DNA of 64,000 bases from Modestobacter altitudinis (GTDB taxonomy: Bacteria > Actinomycetota > Actinomycetes > Mycobacteriales > Geodermatophilaceae), in assembly GCF_005930475.1 (NCBI RefSeq), contig NZ_SJEW01000009.1:34324-98323 (forward strand). The letters are read 5' to 3'. The notes beneath the pieces are model-generated. The model worked only from the letters and a program-made list of their open reading frames with translations. It made no database searches and was not told where the DNA came from. Shown piece by piece: positions 16,680-25,029 of this stretch. Position 1 is the first letter of the stretch. Every line of letters starts with the position of its first letter. The position numbers were made by a program, and so were the translations under genes.

Positions 16680-17697
16680 GACCCGTCTCCTCCCCCAGCT
16701 CGGCCGCCACCTGCGCGGCGGGCACCCCGTCCACCCGGACCCCGGGTCCGTCCTCCGTCGCCTCGTGCACGACCCCGATACTCGTCCACCCCTCGGGGAG
16801 TGCGACACCGGAGGGGAAGGTGGCCACCAGGGCGTGGTCCTCCCCGCCGGTGAGGACCCAGCTGAGCGGGTCGCCACCGAGCGCCGCGGCGACCTGCGGC
16901 AGCGGCCCGATCACGTAGGTCTCCCGCAGCACGGCTCGGTCCAGGTCCAGCACGACGCCGCTGTCCGCGGCCAGGTGGCCGGCGTCGGCGAGGAGCCCGT
17001 CGCTGGTGTCGCACATGGCGGTGGCCCCGGCGTCGGCGGCGGCCGGACCGGCGGCGTACGGCGGCAGCGGGCGGCGGTGGGCGCCCACCGCGGCGGCCGG
17101 CGCGGTGAAGCCCCGGCGGAGCACCGCCAGTCCGCAGGCCGACCAGCCGAGCCGGCCGGCCACCGCCACCACGTCCCCCGGCCGGGCACCGGAGCGCAGG
17201 ACCGGCGCCCGGCCACCGAGGTCGCCCAGCGCCGTCACCGACAGCACGACGGCCGAGGAGTCCGGTGCGCTCGCCGAGGTGTCGCCGCCGACGACCGCGG
17301 CGCCGAACGGGGCGCACTCGGCCGCCATGCCGGCCGCGACGCCCTCCAGCCAGGCCGCCGAGGTGTCCGCGGGGCAGGCCAGCCCGACCAGCAGCGCGGT
17401 GGGCACCGCGCCCATGGCGGCGACGTCGGCCAGGTTGGCCGCGGCGGCCTTGTGCCCGACGTCCTCGGCGGAGGACCAGTCGCGACGGAAGTGCCGGCCC
17501 TCCACCAGGACGTCGGTGCAGGCCACCACCCTGCCGTCGGGTGCGCGCAGCACGGCCGCGTCGTCGCCTGGGCCGACCTCGGCCAGCGCCGCGGTGCCCG
17601 ACCGGGCGACCACCCGGGCGATGAGCGGGAACTCCCCGACGGCCCCGACGGTGTCCGCCGGGTCGGGCGGGGGCGAGAGCGGGCGGGGCCGCGTCAC
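16663..17697 (-). CDS. thiL: Thiamine-monophosphate kinase
   Basis: A 344-residue ATP-dependent kinase that converts thiamine phosphate to thiamine diphosphate. ThiL motifs: EFPLIARVV near the start, GPGDDAAVL near 43 (Mg-binding Asp pair), CTDVLVEGRHFRRDW near 60, NLADVAAMGAVPTALLVGLA near 88, VVGGDTSASAP near 135, and CDTSDGLLADAGHLA near 230. Length is normal. The GTG start lies about 77 bases from the divergent AsnC-domain gene. First gene of a three-gene overlapping operon; the position matches Rv2977c in M. tuberculosis. Confidence 0.95.
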   Translation of the reverse strand: MTRPRPLSPPPDPADTVGAVGEFPLIARVVARSGTAALAEVGPGDDAAVLRAPDGRVVACTDVLVEGRHFRRDWSSAEDVGHKAAAANLADVAAMGAVPTALLVGLACPADTSAAWLEGVAAGMAAECAPFGAAVVGGDTSASAPDSSAVVLSVTALGDLGGRAPVLRSGARPGDVVAVAGRLGWSACGLAVLRRGFTAPAAAVGAHRRPLPPYAAGPAAADAGATAMCDTSDGLLADAGHLAADSGVVLDLDRAVLRETYVIGPLPQVAAALGGDPLSWVLTGGEDHALVATFPSGVALPEGWTSIGVVHEATEDGPGVRVDGVPAAQVAAELGEETGHVHFG

Positions 17698-17774
17698 GCG
17701 GCGTCCCGCGCGGCTCGGTAACGTTGCTGGCCGGTCCGCTGCTCAGCAGGCCTGCGCCCGAGGAAGGTCAACCC

Positions 17775-18008
17775 GTGGTCCACGCCTACATCCTGATCCA
17801 GACCGAAGTCGGCAAGGCAGCCGCGGTCGCCGCGAGCATCAGCGAGATCGCCGGCGTGACGAAGGCCGAGGACGTCACCGGCCCCTACGACGTGATCGTG
17901 CGGGCCGAGGCGAACACCGTCGACGAGCTCGGCCGGCTCGTCGTGGCCCGGGTGCAGTCGGTCGACGGCATCACCCGCACGCTGACCTGCCCCGTCGTCA
18001 ACCTCTGA
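17775..18008 (+). CDS. Stand-alone Lrp/AsnC ligand-binding (RAM) domain protein
   Basis: A 77-residue protein with only the regulatory ligand-binding domain of Lrp/AsnC proteins and no helix-turn-helix. VHAYILIQTEVGKAAAVAASI starts it, and ITRTLTCPVVNL ends it; VTGPYDVIVRAEA is the central strand-turn. Such single-domain proteins form dimers and higher rings, bind amino acids and may modulate partner regulators. The GTG start has AGGAAGG eight bases upstream. It precedes the DUF3515 gene, a pairing often seen in actinobacteria. Confidence 0.88.
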   Translation: MVHAYILIQTEVGKAAAVAASISEIAGVTKAEDVTGPYDVIVRAEANTVDELGRLVVARVQSVDGITRTLTCPVVNL

Positions 18009-18060
18009 GCTCCTGAGCACGCCGACCCCCTCCGACCGGCTGCTGCGCCGGGCGGCGCTG

Positions 18061-18597
18061 GTGACCCTCGCCGTCCTGGTGGCGGTGGTGGCCGTGCTGC
18101 TGGTGCTGGTCAACGTGCAGCGCGACGACGAGCCCGCCGACGCCGGCACCGCGGTGGCCGACGTCTCCGGCACGACGTCGGCGCCGCGGGGCGACCTGCC
18201 CCCGGTGCAGGTCGACACCCCCGACGCCACCTCCGCCGCGGAGCTGGCCTGCCCGGTGCTGATGGGCCAGCTGCCGCTGGAGCTGGCCGGGGAGACCTCC
18301 CGCCTGGTCGACTCCGACACCCCCTACGCCTACGCCTGGGGCGACCCGGCGATCGTGCTGGTGTGCGGCGTCGCCCCGCCGGCCGGCTACGTCGTGGGGA
18401 CCTCGACGATCGTCATCTCCGGCGTCGAGTGGTTCGTCGACGACACCGACCCCGACGTCGTCGTCTGGACGACGGTCGACCGGAACGTGCCCGTCCAGGT
18501 GTCGGTGCCGACGAGCACCGACAGCGCCACGGTGACCGCGCTGTGCCCGATCATCGCCACGGCGCTGCCCTACGTCACCCCCGCACCCGGCGGCTGA
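18061..18597 (+). CDS. DUF3515 family membrane-anchored protein
   Basis: A protein of at least 178 residues with an N-terminal hydrophobic helix (LAVLVAVVAVLLVLV) and a secreted DUF3515 domain. Conserved features are AELACPVLMGQLPLEL, RLVD, YAYAWGDPAIVLVCGV and VEWFVDD, with three cysteines. It corresponds to Rv2980-type proteins of unknown function. The first in-frame ATG/GTG/TTG is the GTG at 18061, inside the helix and lacking the usual positive charges. An in-frame CTG at 18013 would add LSTPTPSDRLLRRAAL, a much better membrane N-terminus, so the true gene probably starts at 18013. Confidence 0.8.
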   Translation: MTLAVLVAVVAVLLVLVNVQRDDEPADAGTAVADVSGTTSAPRGDLPPVQVDTPDATSAAELACPVLMGQLPLELAGETSRLVDSDTPYAYAWGDPAIVLVCGVAPPAGYVVGTSTIVISGVEWFVDDTDPDVVVWTTVDRNVPVQVSVPTSTDSATVTALCPIIATALPYVTPAPGG

Positions 18598-18610
18598 GGG
18601 AGGCCCTCGT

Positions 18611-19273
18611 TCAGCCGGCGGGGAGCCGGTCGAGCTGGGCGACGGTCACCGCGACGAGCTCCGCCCAGGCGTCCGCCGGGGTCGCCGCGACCGCGGCGAC
18701 CGAGACGGTGAAGGCGCCGACGGCGCACCAGGCGAAGGCGGCCGGTCCGGCGAAGCCGTGGTCGGGCGCGGGCTCGTCCCGCGCCATGGTCACGCAGCCG
18801 GACGGCAGGTCGTCCGGGGCGCTGTCGGTCAGCCCGCCGTAGTACTCCGCGTCGTTGCGCGCGAGGTCCTCCGCGTAGGACCCCGCGCCTGCTCCGTCCT
18901 GGAACTGGTCGAGGAACACGCTGGTCAGCGCGGCGTCGGCGCGCCAGAAGCGCTCCCAGCCACGCAGGTAGCCGTAGTCGCTGAGCACCTGCCGCTGCTG
19001 CTGCGCGTCGCCGCCGTACCGGGCCACGTCGTCGATCGTCTTGGCCCCCGCCGGCGGGACGAGCTCGTCGTCGGGCACCAGCGGCAGGCCGGAGGGCACC
19101 GCGTCGACGAGCAGGGCCTCCAGCCCGGCCGCGTCGGAGGGAACGGCCTCGGACGCCGACGCTGACGACTCCCCCGGGCCGGCCGCGGGGGCCTCCTGGG
19201 ACGTGCAGCCGGTGCACCACGGGGTGAGCAGCAGCATCGGGGCCGCCACGGTCCGCAGCAGCCGGGAGGTCAC
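18611..19273 (-). CDS. Putative lipoprotein, DUF of unknown function
   Basis: A 220-residue exported protein. N-terminus VTSRLLRTVAAPMLLLTPWCTGC has charged residues, a hydrophobic run and a near-canonical lipobox ending CTGC (Cys instead of Leu at -3), followed by a Ser/Ala/Pro linker. The mature part contains YGGDAQQQRQVLSDYGYLRGWERFW and a C-terminal alternating hydrophobic region, with no domain I recognise. The GTG overlaps the ddl stop as GTGA, so it is made with the D-Ala-D-Ala ligase. The name is descriptive; a cell-envelope role is inferred from context. Confidence 0.7.
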   Translation of the reverse strand: MTSRLLRTVAAPMLLLTPWCTGCTSQEAPAAGPGESSASASEAVPSDAAGLEALLVDAVPSGLPLVPDDELVPPAGAKTIDDVARYGGDAQQQRQVLSDYGYLRGWERFWRADAALTSVFLDQFQDGAGAGSYAEDLARNDAEYYGGLTDSAPDDLPSGCVTMARDEPAPDHGFAGPAAFAWCAVGAFTVSVAAVAATPADAWAELVAVTVAQLDRLPAG

Positions 19274-20391
19274 CCGCCGTCCAGCCCGGCACTGGAGACC
19301 AGCCGGTCGACCAGCTCGGGGTAGCTGACGCCGGTGGCCGCCCACATCCGCGGGAACATCGAGATGGGCGTGAACCCGGGCATCGTGTTGACCTCGTTCA
19401 CCACCCACCGGTCGGCTCCGGTCGCGGGGTCGGTAGAGAGGAAGAAGTCGACCCGGGCCAGCCCGCGGCAGTCCATCGCGAGGTAGGCCCGGCGGGAGAT
19501 CTCCTGCACCGCGGCGGTCTGGGAGGCGGTGAGGTCGGCGGGGACGTCGAACTCGACGGCGTCCTCGAGGTACTTCGCGTCGAAGTCGTACCACTCGGTG
19601 CCCGGCCGCAGCCGGATCTCCGCCGGGAGGCTGGCCTCGGGCTGCCCGCCGCCGGGCCGGGCCAGGACGCCGCACTCGATCTCCCGGCCGGGGACAGCGG
19701 CCTCCACGACCACCTTGCGGTCGACCGCGGCCGCGGTCGCCACCGCCGCGGGGAACTGCGCCCAGTCGGTGACCCGGGTGATCCCGATGCTGGACCCGGC
19801 GCGGGACGGCTTGACGAAGACCGGCAGGCCCAGCCGCTCCCGCGCCGCCTCGTCGAGCACGTCCGGGTCGGGGCAGATCGCGCCGCGGGCGTCGCGCAGC
19901 ACCACGTGGTCGCCCTGCGGGATCCCGGCGGCGGACAGCAGCTTCTTGGTGAACTCCTTGTCCATCGAGGCCGCGCTGGCGAACACCCCCGAGCCGACGT
20001 AGGGCAGCCCGGACATCTCCAGCAGACCCTGGATCGTGCCGTCCTCCCCGTAGGCGCCGTGCAGCACCGGGAAGACGACGTCGACCTCGGTGAGCCGACC
20101 GATGGCCTGACCGGGCTCCAGCACCGCCAGCCCCCGCCCGGCCGGGTCGCCGACCAGCGAGACGGCGGTGCCGCCGGTGACCTCGGGCAGCGTGCCGCCC
20201 TCGATGGCCAGCGCCGCGCCGTCGTGCAGCACCCACCGGCCGTCCCGGGCGATGCCCACCGGCACCACCTCGTAGCGCTCCGGGTCCAGCGCGGCGAGCA
20301 CGCTCCCGGCCGACACGCAGGAGATCGCGTGCTCCGCGCTCCGCCCGCCGAAGACGACTGCCACCCTGGTCCTGCGCGCCTCGCCGGTCAT
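19270..20391 (-). CDS. ddl: D-alanine--D-alanine ligase
   Basis: A 373-residue ATP-grasp enzyme that joins two D-Ala for peptidoglycan. Motifs: VAVVFGGRSAEHAISCVSAG near residue 10, VVFPVLHGAYGEDGTIQGLL near 104, VFVKPSRAGSSIGITRV near 190, and the Mg/ATP site RVDFFLSTD and VVNEVNTMPGFTPISMFP near 300-335. Length is typical of actinobacterial Ddl. The ATG start is 11 bases after the cystathionine lyase stop. The position next to gpsA is shared with M. tuberculosis (ddlA-gpsA2). Confidence 0.96.
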   Translation of the reverse strand: MTGEARRTRVAVVFGGRSAEHAISCVSAGSVLAALDPERYEVVPVGIARDGRWVLHDGAALAIEGGTLPEVTGGTAVSLVGDPAGRGLAVLEPGQAIGRLTEVDVVFPVLHGAYGEDGTIQGLLEMSGLPYVGSGVFASAASMDKEFTKKLLSAAGIPQGDHVVLRDARGAICPDPDVLDEAARERLGLPVFVKPSRAGSSIGITRVTDWAQFPAAVATAAAVDRKVVVEAAVPGREIECGVLARPGGGQPEASLPAEIRLRPGTEWYDFDAKYLEDAVEFDVPADLTASQTAAVQEISRRAYLAMDCRGLARVDFFLSTDPATGADRWVVNEVNTMPGFTPISMFPRMWAATGVSYPELVDRLVSSAGLDGG

Positions 20392-20402
20392 CGCCGCCGA
20401 CC

Positions 20403-21563
20403 CTAGCCGAGCGCCGCGAGGGCCGAGGTGAGGTCCGCGACGAGGTCGGCGGTGTCCTCGATCCCGCAGGAGAAGCGGACGAACCCCGCCGGGACGGCGT
20501 CTCCGCCCCACTGGGCGCGCCGGTCGATCGTGGTGTGCACGCCACCGAAGCTGGTCGCGGCGAGCAGCAGCCGGCTGCTGGCGACCAGCCGCTGCACGGC
20601 TGCGGAGTCGGCGAGCTCGGCGGAGACGACGCCGTTCGGGCGGAGCATCTGGGTGGTCGCCAGCGCGTACGACGGGTCGCCGGGCCGCCACGGCCACCGG
20701 ACCCCGCTGACCGCGGGGTGCCCGGCGAGCAGCTCGGTGAGGGCGGCGGCGTTGGCGGCCTGCCGGGCCAGCCGCAGGTCCAGGGTGCTCATCGACCGGT
20801 GGGCCAGCCAGGCCTCGAACGGGCCCGGGGTGTTGCCGGTGGTCTTCCGCCAGGCCGCGATCCGGGTGTTCAGCTCCCGGCCGGTGTCGGTGCGAGCGCT
20901 GCTCACGTGCCCGAGCAGGACGTCGCTGTGCCCGGTCAGCGCCTTGGTGTCCGACCCGAGGGTGAGGTCCGCCCCGAGCGCCAGCGGGCGCTGGCCGATC
21001 GGCGAGGCGGTGGTGTTGTCGACCGCCAGCACCGCTCCGGCGGCCGTGGTGGCCCGGGCGACCGCGGCGATGTCGCAGACGTCCAGCTGCGGGTTGCTCG
21101 GGGTCTCCAGCAGCACCAGCCGGACGCCGTCGAGGTCCCCGCGGGCGGCGACGGCCTCGATCTCCAGGGTCGGCACCAGGTCGACCTGCAGGCCGAAGCG
21201 CTCGAGCTCGTCGCGGGCCAGCACCCGGGTCGCGTAGTAGCCGTCCGAGGGCAGCACCACCCGGTCACCGGGGCGCACCAGGGCCAGCACGGCGGAGCTG
21301 ATGGCCGCCATGCCGGTGGCGAAGGACAGGCAGTCGCCGCCGTCCAGCTCGCCGACGGCCCGCTCGAAGACCCGCAGCGTCGGGTTGTCCGGCCGGGCGT
21401 ACCCGTCGGCGCCCTGCCAGCCCGGCGGCTGGTCGCCGAGGTGGTACGGCGCGGCGAACACCGGGGAGGGGCGCAGCGGGGTGCCCGGCACCGCCGGGTC
21501 GTCGCCGGCGTGGACCAGCCGGGTCCCGTCCCCGAGCTCGGCGGGCAGGTCGGGGGTGCTCAC
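20403..21563 (-). CDS. Cystathionine gamma-lyase
   Basis: A 386-residue PLP enzyme of the Cys/Met metabolism family. SFATGMAAISSAVLALVRPGD near residue 80 binds the cofactor phosphate; the Schiff-base Lys lies in SDTKALTGHSDVLLGH near 206, and VLLETPSNPQLDV near 150 supplies the ring-contacting residues. The family splits cystathionine or related thioethers, giving cysteine. Gamma-lyase, gamma-synthase and homocysteine enzymes are hard to separate by eye. The GTG has GGAGGA upstream. It is inserted between gpsA and ddl, which are adjacent in mycobacteria. Confidence 0.85.
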   Translation of the reverse strand: MSTPDLPAELGDGTRLVHAGDDPAVPGTPLRPSPVFAAPYHLGDQPPGWQGADGYARPDNPTLRVFERAVGELDGGDCLSFATGMAAISSAVLALVRPGDRVVLPSDGYYATRVLARDELERFGLQVDLVPTLEIEAVAARGDLDGVRLVLLETPSNPQLDVCDIAAVARATTAAGAVLAVDNTTASPIGQRPLALGADLTLGSDTKALTGHSDVLLGHVSSARTDTGRELNTRIAAWRKTTGNTPGPFEAWLAHRSMSTLDLRLARQAANAAALTELLAGHPAVSGVRWPWRPGDPSYALATTQMLRPNGVVSAELADSAAVQRLVASSRLLLAATSFGGVHTTIDRRAQWGGDAVPAGFVRFSCGIEDTADLVADLTSALAALG

Positions 21564-21600
21564 GAACGGTCCTCCAGGGGGTCTGAGCGACCCGGGAGGT

Positions 21601-22596
21601 CTACTCGGGCTTCGCTTCTCTGGACATCATCTCGCGCACCATCTGGGCGGCCGACTCCCCCTCGTGGCAGACCCGCACCACGGCCTCGGTGATCGGCACG
21701 TCGACCCCGTGCGCGCGGGCCAGGTCCAGCACCGAGCGGCAGGTCTTGACCCCCTCGGCGGTCTGCTTGGTGATCTCCAGGACCTCGGCCACCGACATGC
21801 CCTGGCCCAGGTGCTCCCCGAAGGTCCGGTTCCGCGACAGCGGTGAGGAGCACGTCGCGACCAGGTCACCGAGGCCGGCCAGGCCGGCGAAGGTGGTCAC
21901 GTCGGCGCCCAGCGCCATGCCCAGCCGGGCGGTCTCGGCGAGGCCGCGGGTGATCAGCGAGGCCCGCGTGTTGTCCCCGAAGCCCAGCCCGGTGGCGACC
22001 CCGCAGGCCAGCGCGATCACGTTCTTGACCGCGCCGCCGAGCTCGCAGCCGACCAGGTCGGGATTGGTGTAGGGCCGGAAGTACGGGGTGCCGCAGGCGG
22101 CCTGCAGCAGCTCCGCACGCTCGGTGTCCGAGCAGGCGATGACCGTCGCCGAGGGCTGCTCCTCGGCGATCTCCCGGGCCAGGTTCGGCCCGGACAGCGC
22201 GGCGACCCGGTCCGCGCCGGCGCCGGTCACCTCGCAGATGACCTCGCTCATCCGCTTGGTGGTGCCGAGCTCGACGCCCTTCATCAAGGACAGCAGCGAG
22301 GCCTCGGGCGGCAGCAGCGGCGCCCAGCCGGCCAGGTTGTCCCGCAACGTCTGGCTCGGCACGGCGAGCACGACGACGTCCGCGCCGTCCAGCGCCTCGG
22401 CGGCGTCGACGGTGGCCCGCACAGCGGTGGGCAGCCGCACGCCGGGCAGGTAGTCGGCGTTCTGCCGGGTCCGCGCGATCGTCTCGACCAGCTCGGGACG
22501 GCGGGCGTGCAGGGACACCGAGCAGCCGGCGTCGGCCAGCACCTTGGCGAAGGTCGTGCCCCAGGAGCCCGCGCCGAGCACCGCGGCCCGGGTCAT
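21601..22596 (-). CDS. gpsA: Glycerol-3-phosphate dehydrogenase [NAD(P)+]
   Basis: A 331-residue enzyme that makes sn-glycerol 3-phosphate from dihydroxyacetone phosphate for phospholipids. The dinucleotide fold begins [15 protein letters not shown] (about 5-20); conserved segments are [11 protein letters not shown] near 105, [19 protein letters not shown] near 137, [20 protein letters not shown] near 180 with catalytic Lys, and [22 protein letters not shown] near 245. ATG at 22596 overlaps the plsC stop as ATGA. Pairing with the acyltransferase makes the first two steps of phosphatidic acid synthesis one operon. Confidence 0.96.
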   Translation of the reverse strand: MTRAAVLGAGSWGTTFAKVLADAGCSVSLHARRPELVETIARTRQNADYLPGVRLPTAVRATVDAAEALDGADVVVLAVPSQTLRDNLAGWAPLLPPEASLLSLMKGVELGTTKRMSEVICEVTGAGADRVAALSGPNLAREIAEEQPSATVIACSDTERAELLQAACGTPYFRPYTNPDLVGCELGGAVKNVIALACGVATGLGFGDNTRASLITRGLAETARLGMALGADVTTFAGLAGLGDLVATCSSPLSRNRTFGEHLGQGMSVAEVLEITKQTAEGVKTCRSVLDLARAHGVDVPITEAVVRVCHEGESAAQMVREMMSREAKPE

Positions 22597-23372
22597 GCCA
22601 CCTCCCCGGGGAGCGCCGGGCGCTCCGGCCGGGGGGCGAACTCGACGGGTGGGCGCTCCTGGCGGAGCTCGCCGAGCTGGTCCCGGACCCGGGTCATCAG
22701 CAGGTCGGTCACCTCGCGGAGCAGCTCCGGGGTGAGCGGCTGCCCGGCGCGCACCCGGGACCGCTGGGCGGAGAGGTCGACCGGTTCGCCGACCAGGTAG
22801 TCCGCCGGCGTCCGCAGCCGCAGGTGCAGCCGCTTGGTGTGGTAGTCGTGCACGAGCTGCGGCCCCCACTGGGCGACGGGCAGGACGACGGCATCGGTGG
22901 TCAGCGCCAGCCGCGCCACGCCGGACCGGGCCTGCATCGGCCACCAGCCGGGGTCGCGGGTCACCGAGCCCTCGGGGTAGATGACGACGAGCTCACCGGC
23001 GTCGAGCTGGGCCTTGGCGGCGTGCACCGAGGACATCGCGGCGTTGGTGCCCCGGGAGACCGGGATCTGCCCGGCGGCGCGCAGGATCGTGCCGGCCGGA
23101 CCGGTGAACACCGACTCCTTGGCCAGGAAGTGCGGCACCCGGCCGCCGTCCCACACCAGCCGGGCGCAGGCGATCGGGTCGAGCACCGAGACGTGGTTGG
23201 CGACCAGCAGCACCCCGCCGGTGGGCGGGATGCGGTCCGCGTGCCGGTACCGCAGCCGGAACAGGAGCGAGGCCAGCGGGTACACGACCAGGACGCAGAA
23301 CCGGAACGCCCAGCTGATCGGGCGGCGGGTGACCCGGCGCGGTGGGCGCGGGACGAGCAGCTCCTGCGGCAC
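22593..23372 (-). CDS. plsC: 1-acyl-sn-glycerol-3-phosphate acyltransferase family
   Basis: A 259-residue membrane-associated acyltransferase. A hydrophobic segment at residues about 20-38 is followed by the PlsC motifs: [10 protein letters not shown] (HX4D, near 58), [21 protein letters not shown] near 100 and [12 protein letters not shown] (EGS/T motif near 132). A basic, Pro-rich tail ends it. The GTG is preceded by GGAGGAGG about eight bases upstream, a strong site. It acts on lysophosphatidic acid or a related lipid; substrate choice cannot be told. Confidence 0.9.
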   Translation of the reverse strand: MPQELLVPRPPRRVTRRPISWAFRFCVLVVYPLASLLFRLRYRHADRIPPTGGVLLVANHVSVLDPIACARLVWDGGRVPHFLAKESVFTGPAGTILRAAGQIPVSRGTNAAMSSVHAAKAQLDAGELVVIYPEGSVTRDPGWWPMQARSGVARLALTTDAVVLPVAQWGPQLVHDYHTKRLHLRLRTPADYLVGEPVDLSAQRSRVRAGQPLTPELLREVTDLLMTRVRDQLGELRQERPPVEFAPRPERPALPGEVA

Positions 23373-23499
23373 CTGGCACCTCCTCCGTGATCAGGGTCCG
23401 CCGGTCCTGGGCAGGACGCCGGCGTGGGTGACCTCGCTCATGATGTTGCCCTCCGCGCGGCCGGCGCCCGCACCTGCCCCCGCGCGAGGGCGGTGTCGC

Positions 23500-25029
23500 T
23501 CAGTCCAGCGACCCGCTGCGGTGCGTCCAGCGACCGGCGACCAGCGTGCCCAGGACCTCCGTCGTCCGCAGCCCACCGGCACCGTCGCGGGCCAGCACCG
23601 CGGCCGGCGGCTCGGCCACCACGACCAGGTCGGCGACGTCGCCGACCCGCACCGCGCGGCGGCCGCCGCTGGCGGCGGCGAGCGCGACGTCGAGGCCCAG
23701 GTGCTGCTCGGGGTGCCAGGCGGCACGGCCGTCCAGCGACCGGTGGACGGCGCTGGCGATCCCGTCCCAGGGGTCCAGCGGCGCCACCGGCGCGTCGGAG
23801 CCCAGCACCAGCTCCGCCCCGGCGTCCACCAGCGCGCGGTACGGGAAGGCCCACCCGGTCGCACCGGCCCAGTGCTGGTCGGCGGCGTCCCGGTCGTCGA
23901 CGGCGTGCCGCGGCTGGACGCTGGCCGCCACCCCGAGCCGGGCGAAGCGCGGCAGGTCGTCGGGGTGCACCTGCTGGGCGTGCTCGATCCGGCCGGTGCA
24001 GCCGGCGGCAGCGAACCCGTCGAGCGCGACGCCTGTCGCCCGGTCACCGATCGCGTGCACCGCCAGGTCCAGCCCGGCCGAGGCCGCCCGGCGCAGCAGC
24101 CGCTCCAGCTCGGGCAACGGCGTGCGCAGCACCCCGTGGGGGCGCGGGCCGGCGGCCCCGGGGTAGGCGTGCGTGCAGAAGGCGGTGCGGGTGCCCAGCG
24201 ATCCGTCGACGAAGACCTTGACCGGGCCCAGCCGCAGCCGGTCGGCGGCGACCGGGTCGGTCACGCCCGGGAGCGGGTCACCGCTGCGCAGCCCGGCGGC
24301 GATCGTCTGCTCCAACCGGTCGACCCACACCCCGGCAGCCACCCGCAGCGGCGGCCCGCCGGGCTGCCGCGCGGCCCGGCGTCGCCAGCTGGTCAGCGGG
24401 TCGCCGTACTCGAGGTCCACGACGGCGGTCACCCCACGGGAGGCGGCGGCCGCGGCTGCCTCGAGCACCCAGCCGTCCAGCACGGCAGGGCCGACCGCAC
24501 CGGCCCGGGCCATCAGCTCCATGGCCTCCTGCTCCACCACGACACCGTCCGGGCTGGTCAGCGCGAAGCGGTGCACCGCCACCGAGCTGCACCACGCGGT
24601 GTGCAGGTCGCCGCTGGCCAGCACGACCGCCCGGCCCGGCAGCACGTCGTCGAGCAGCGCCGCGCACGGCACGTCCGGCCACAGCGCGTCCCGGAACCCG
24701 TGCCCGACCACCACCGAGTCCGGCTCCACGGCGGCACCGCGGACGGCGGCAGCGAGCAGCGCGGCCGCCTCGGCGGCCGACCGGGTCGCGGAGACGTCGA
24801 TCCGGCGGCGGGTGGCGGCCCACTGCTCCAGGTGGACGTGCGCGTCGACCAGCCCGGGCAGCAGGACGGCGCCGTCGAGGTCCACGACCTCGGTGCCGGC
24901 CGGCAGCCCGGGCAGTCCCGGGGCGCCGGCGGCGAGGTCGTCGGCGATCGCGGTCACCCGACCGCCGCCGAGCAGCACGTCCCGCACCGCCGCGCCCAGT
25001 CGGGCCCGGCGCAGCAGCACCGCGCTCAC
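23500..25029 (-). CDS. Amidohydrolase family 3 (YtcJ-like) protein
   Basis: A 509-residue amidohydrolase. The metal motif GLVDAHVHLEQW lies near residue 55; the barrel continues with VVGHGFRDALWPD near 105, AVHAIGDRATGVALDGF near 320 and the final metal Asp in VLGSDAPVAPLDPWDGI near 418. This subgroup hydrolyses amides or N-acyl groups and is often annotated as a metal-dependent hydrolase with a TIM-barrel; the substrate is unknown. Its GTG overlaps the upstream beta-lactamase-fold gene as GTGA, suggesting a paired catabolic or detoxifying role. Not part of the conserved mycobacterial order here, so probably a lineage insertion. Confidence 0.85.
   Translation of the reverse strand: MSAVLLRRARLGAAVRDVLLGGGRVTAIADDLAAGAPGLPGLPAGTEVVDLDGAVLLPGLVDAHVHLEQWAATRRRIDVSATRSAAEAAALLAAAVRGAAVEPDSVVVGHGFRDALWPDVPCAALLDDVLPGRAVVLASGDLHTAWCSSVAVHRFALTSPDGVVVEQEAMELMARAGAVGPAVLDGWVLEAAAAAASRGVTAVVDLEYGDPLTSWRRRAARQPGGPPLRVAAGVWVDRLEQTIAAGLRSGDPLPGVTDPVAADRLRLGPVKVFVDGSLGTRTAFCTHAYPGAAGPRPHGVLRTPLPELERLLRRAASAGLDLAVHAIGDRATGVALDGFAAAGCTGRIEHAQQVHPDDLPRFARLGVAASVQPRHAVDDRDAADQHWAGATGWAFPYRALVDAGAELVLGSDAPVAPLDPWDGIASAVHRSLDGRAAWHPEQHLGLDVALAAASGGRRAVRVGDVADLVVVAEPPAAVLARDGAGGLRTTEVLGTLVAGRWTHRSGSLD

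Noticed and set aside
23391..23441. 16-codon ORF MSEVTHAGVLPRTGGP that ends in an LPxTG-like motif, between plsC and the amidohydrolase
   Set aside because: No membrane anchor or signal peptide and no conserved context; the LPRTG match is likely chance. Could at most be a leader peptide.
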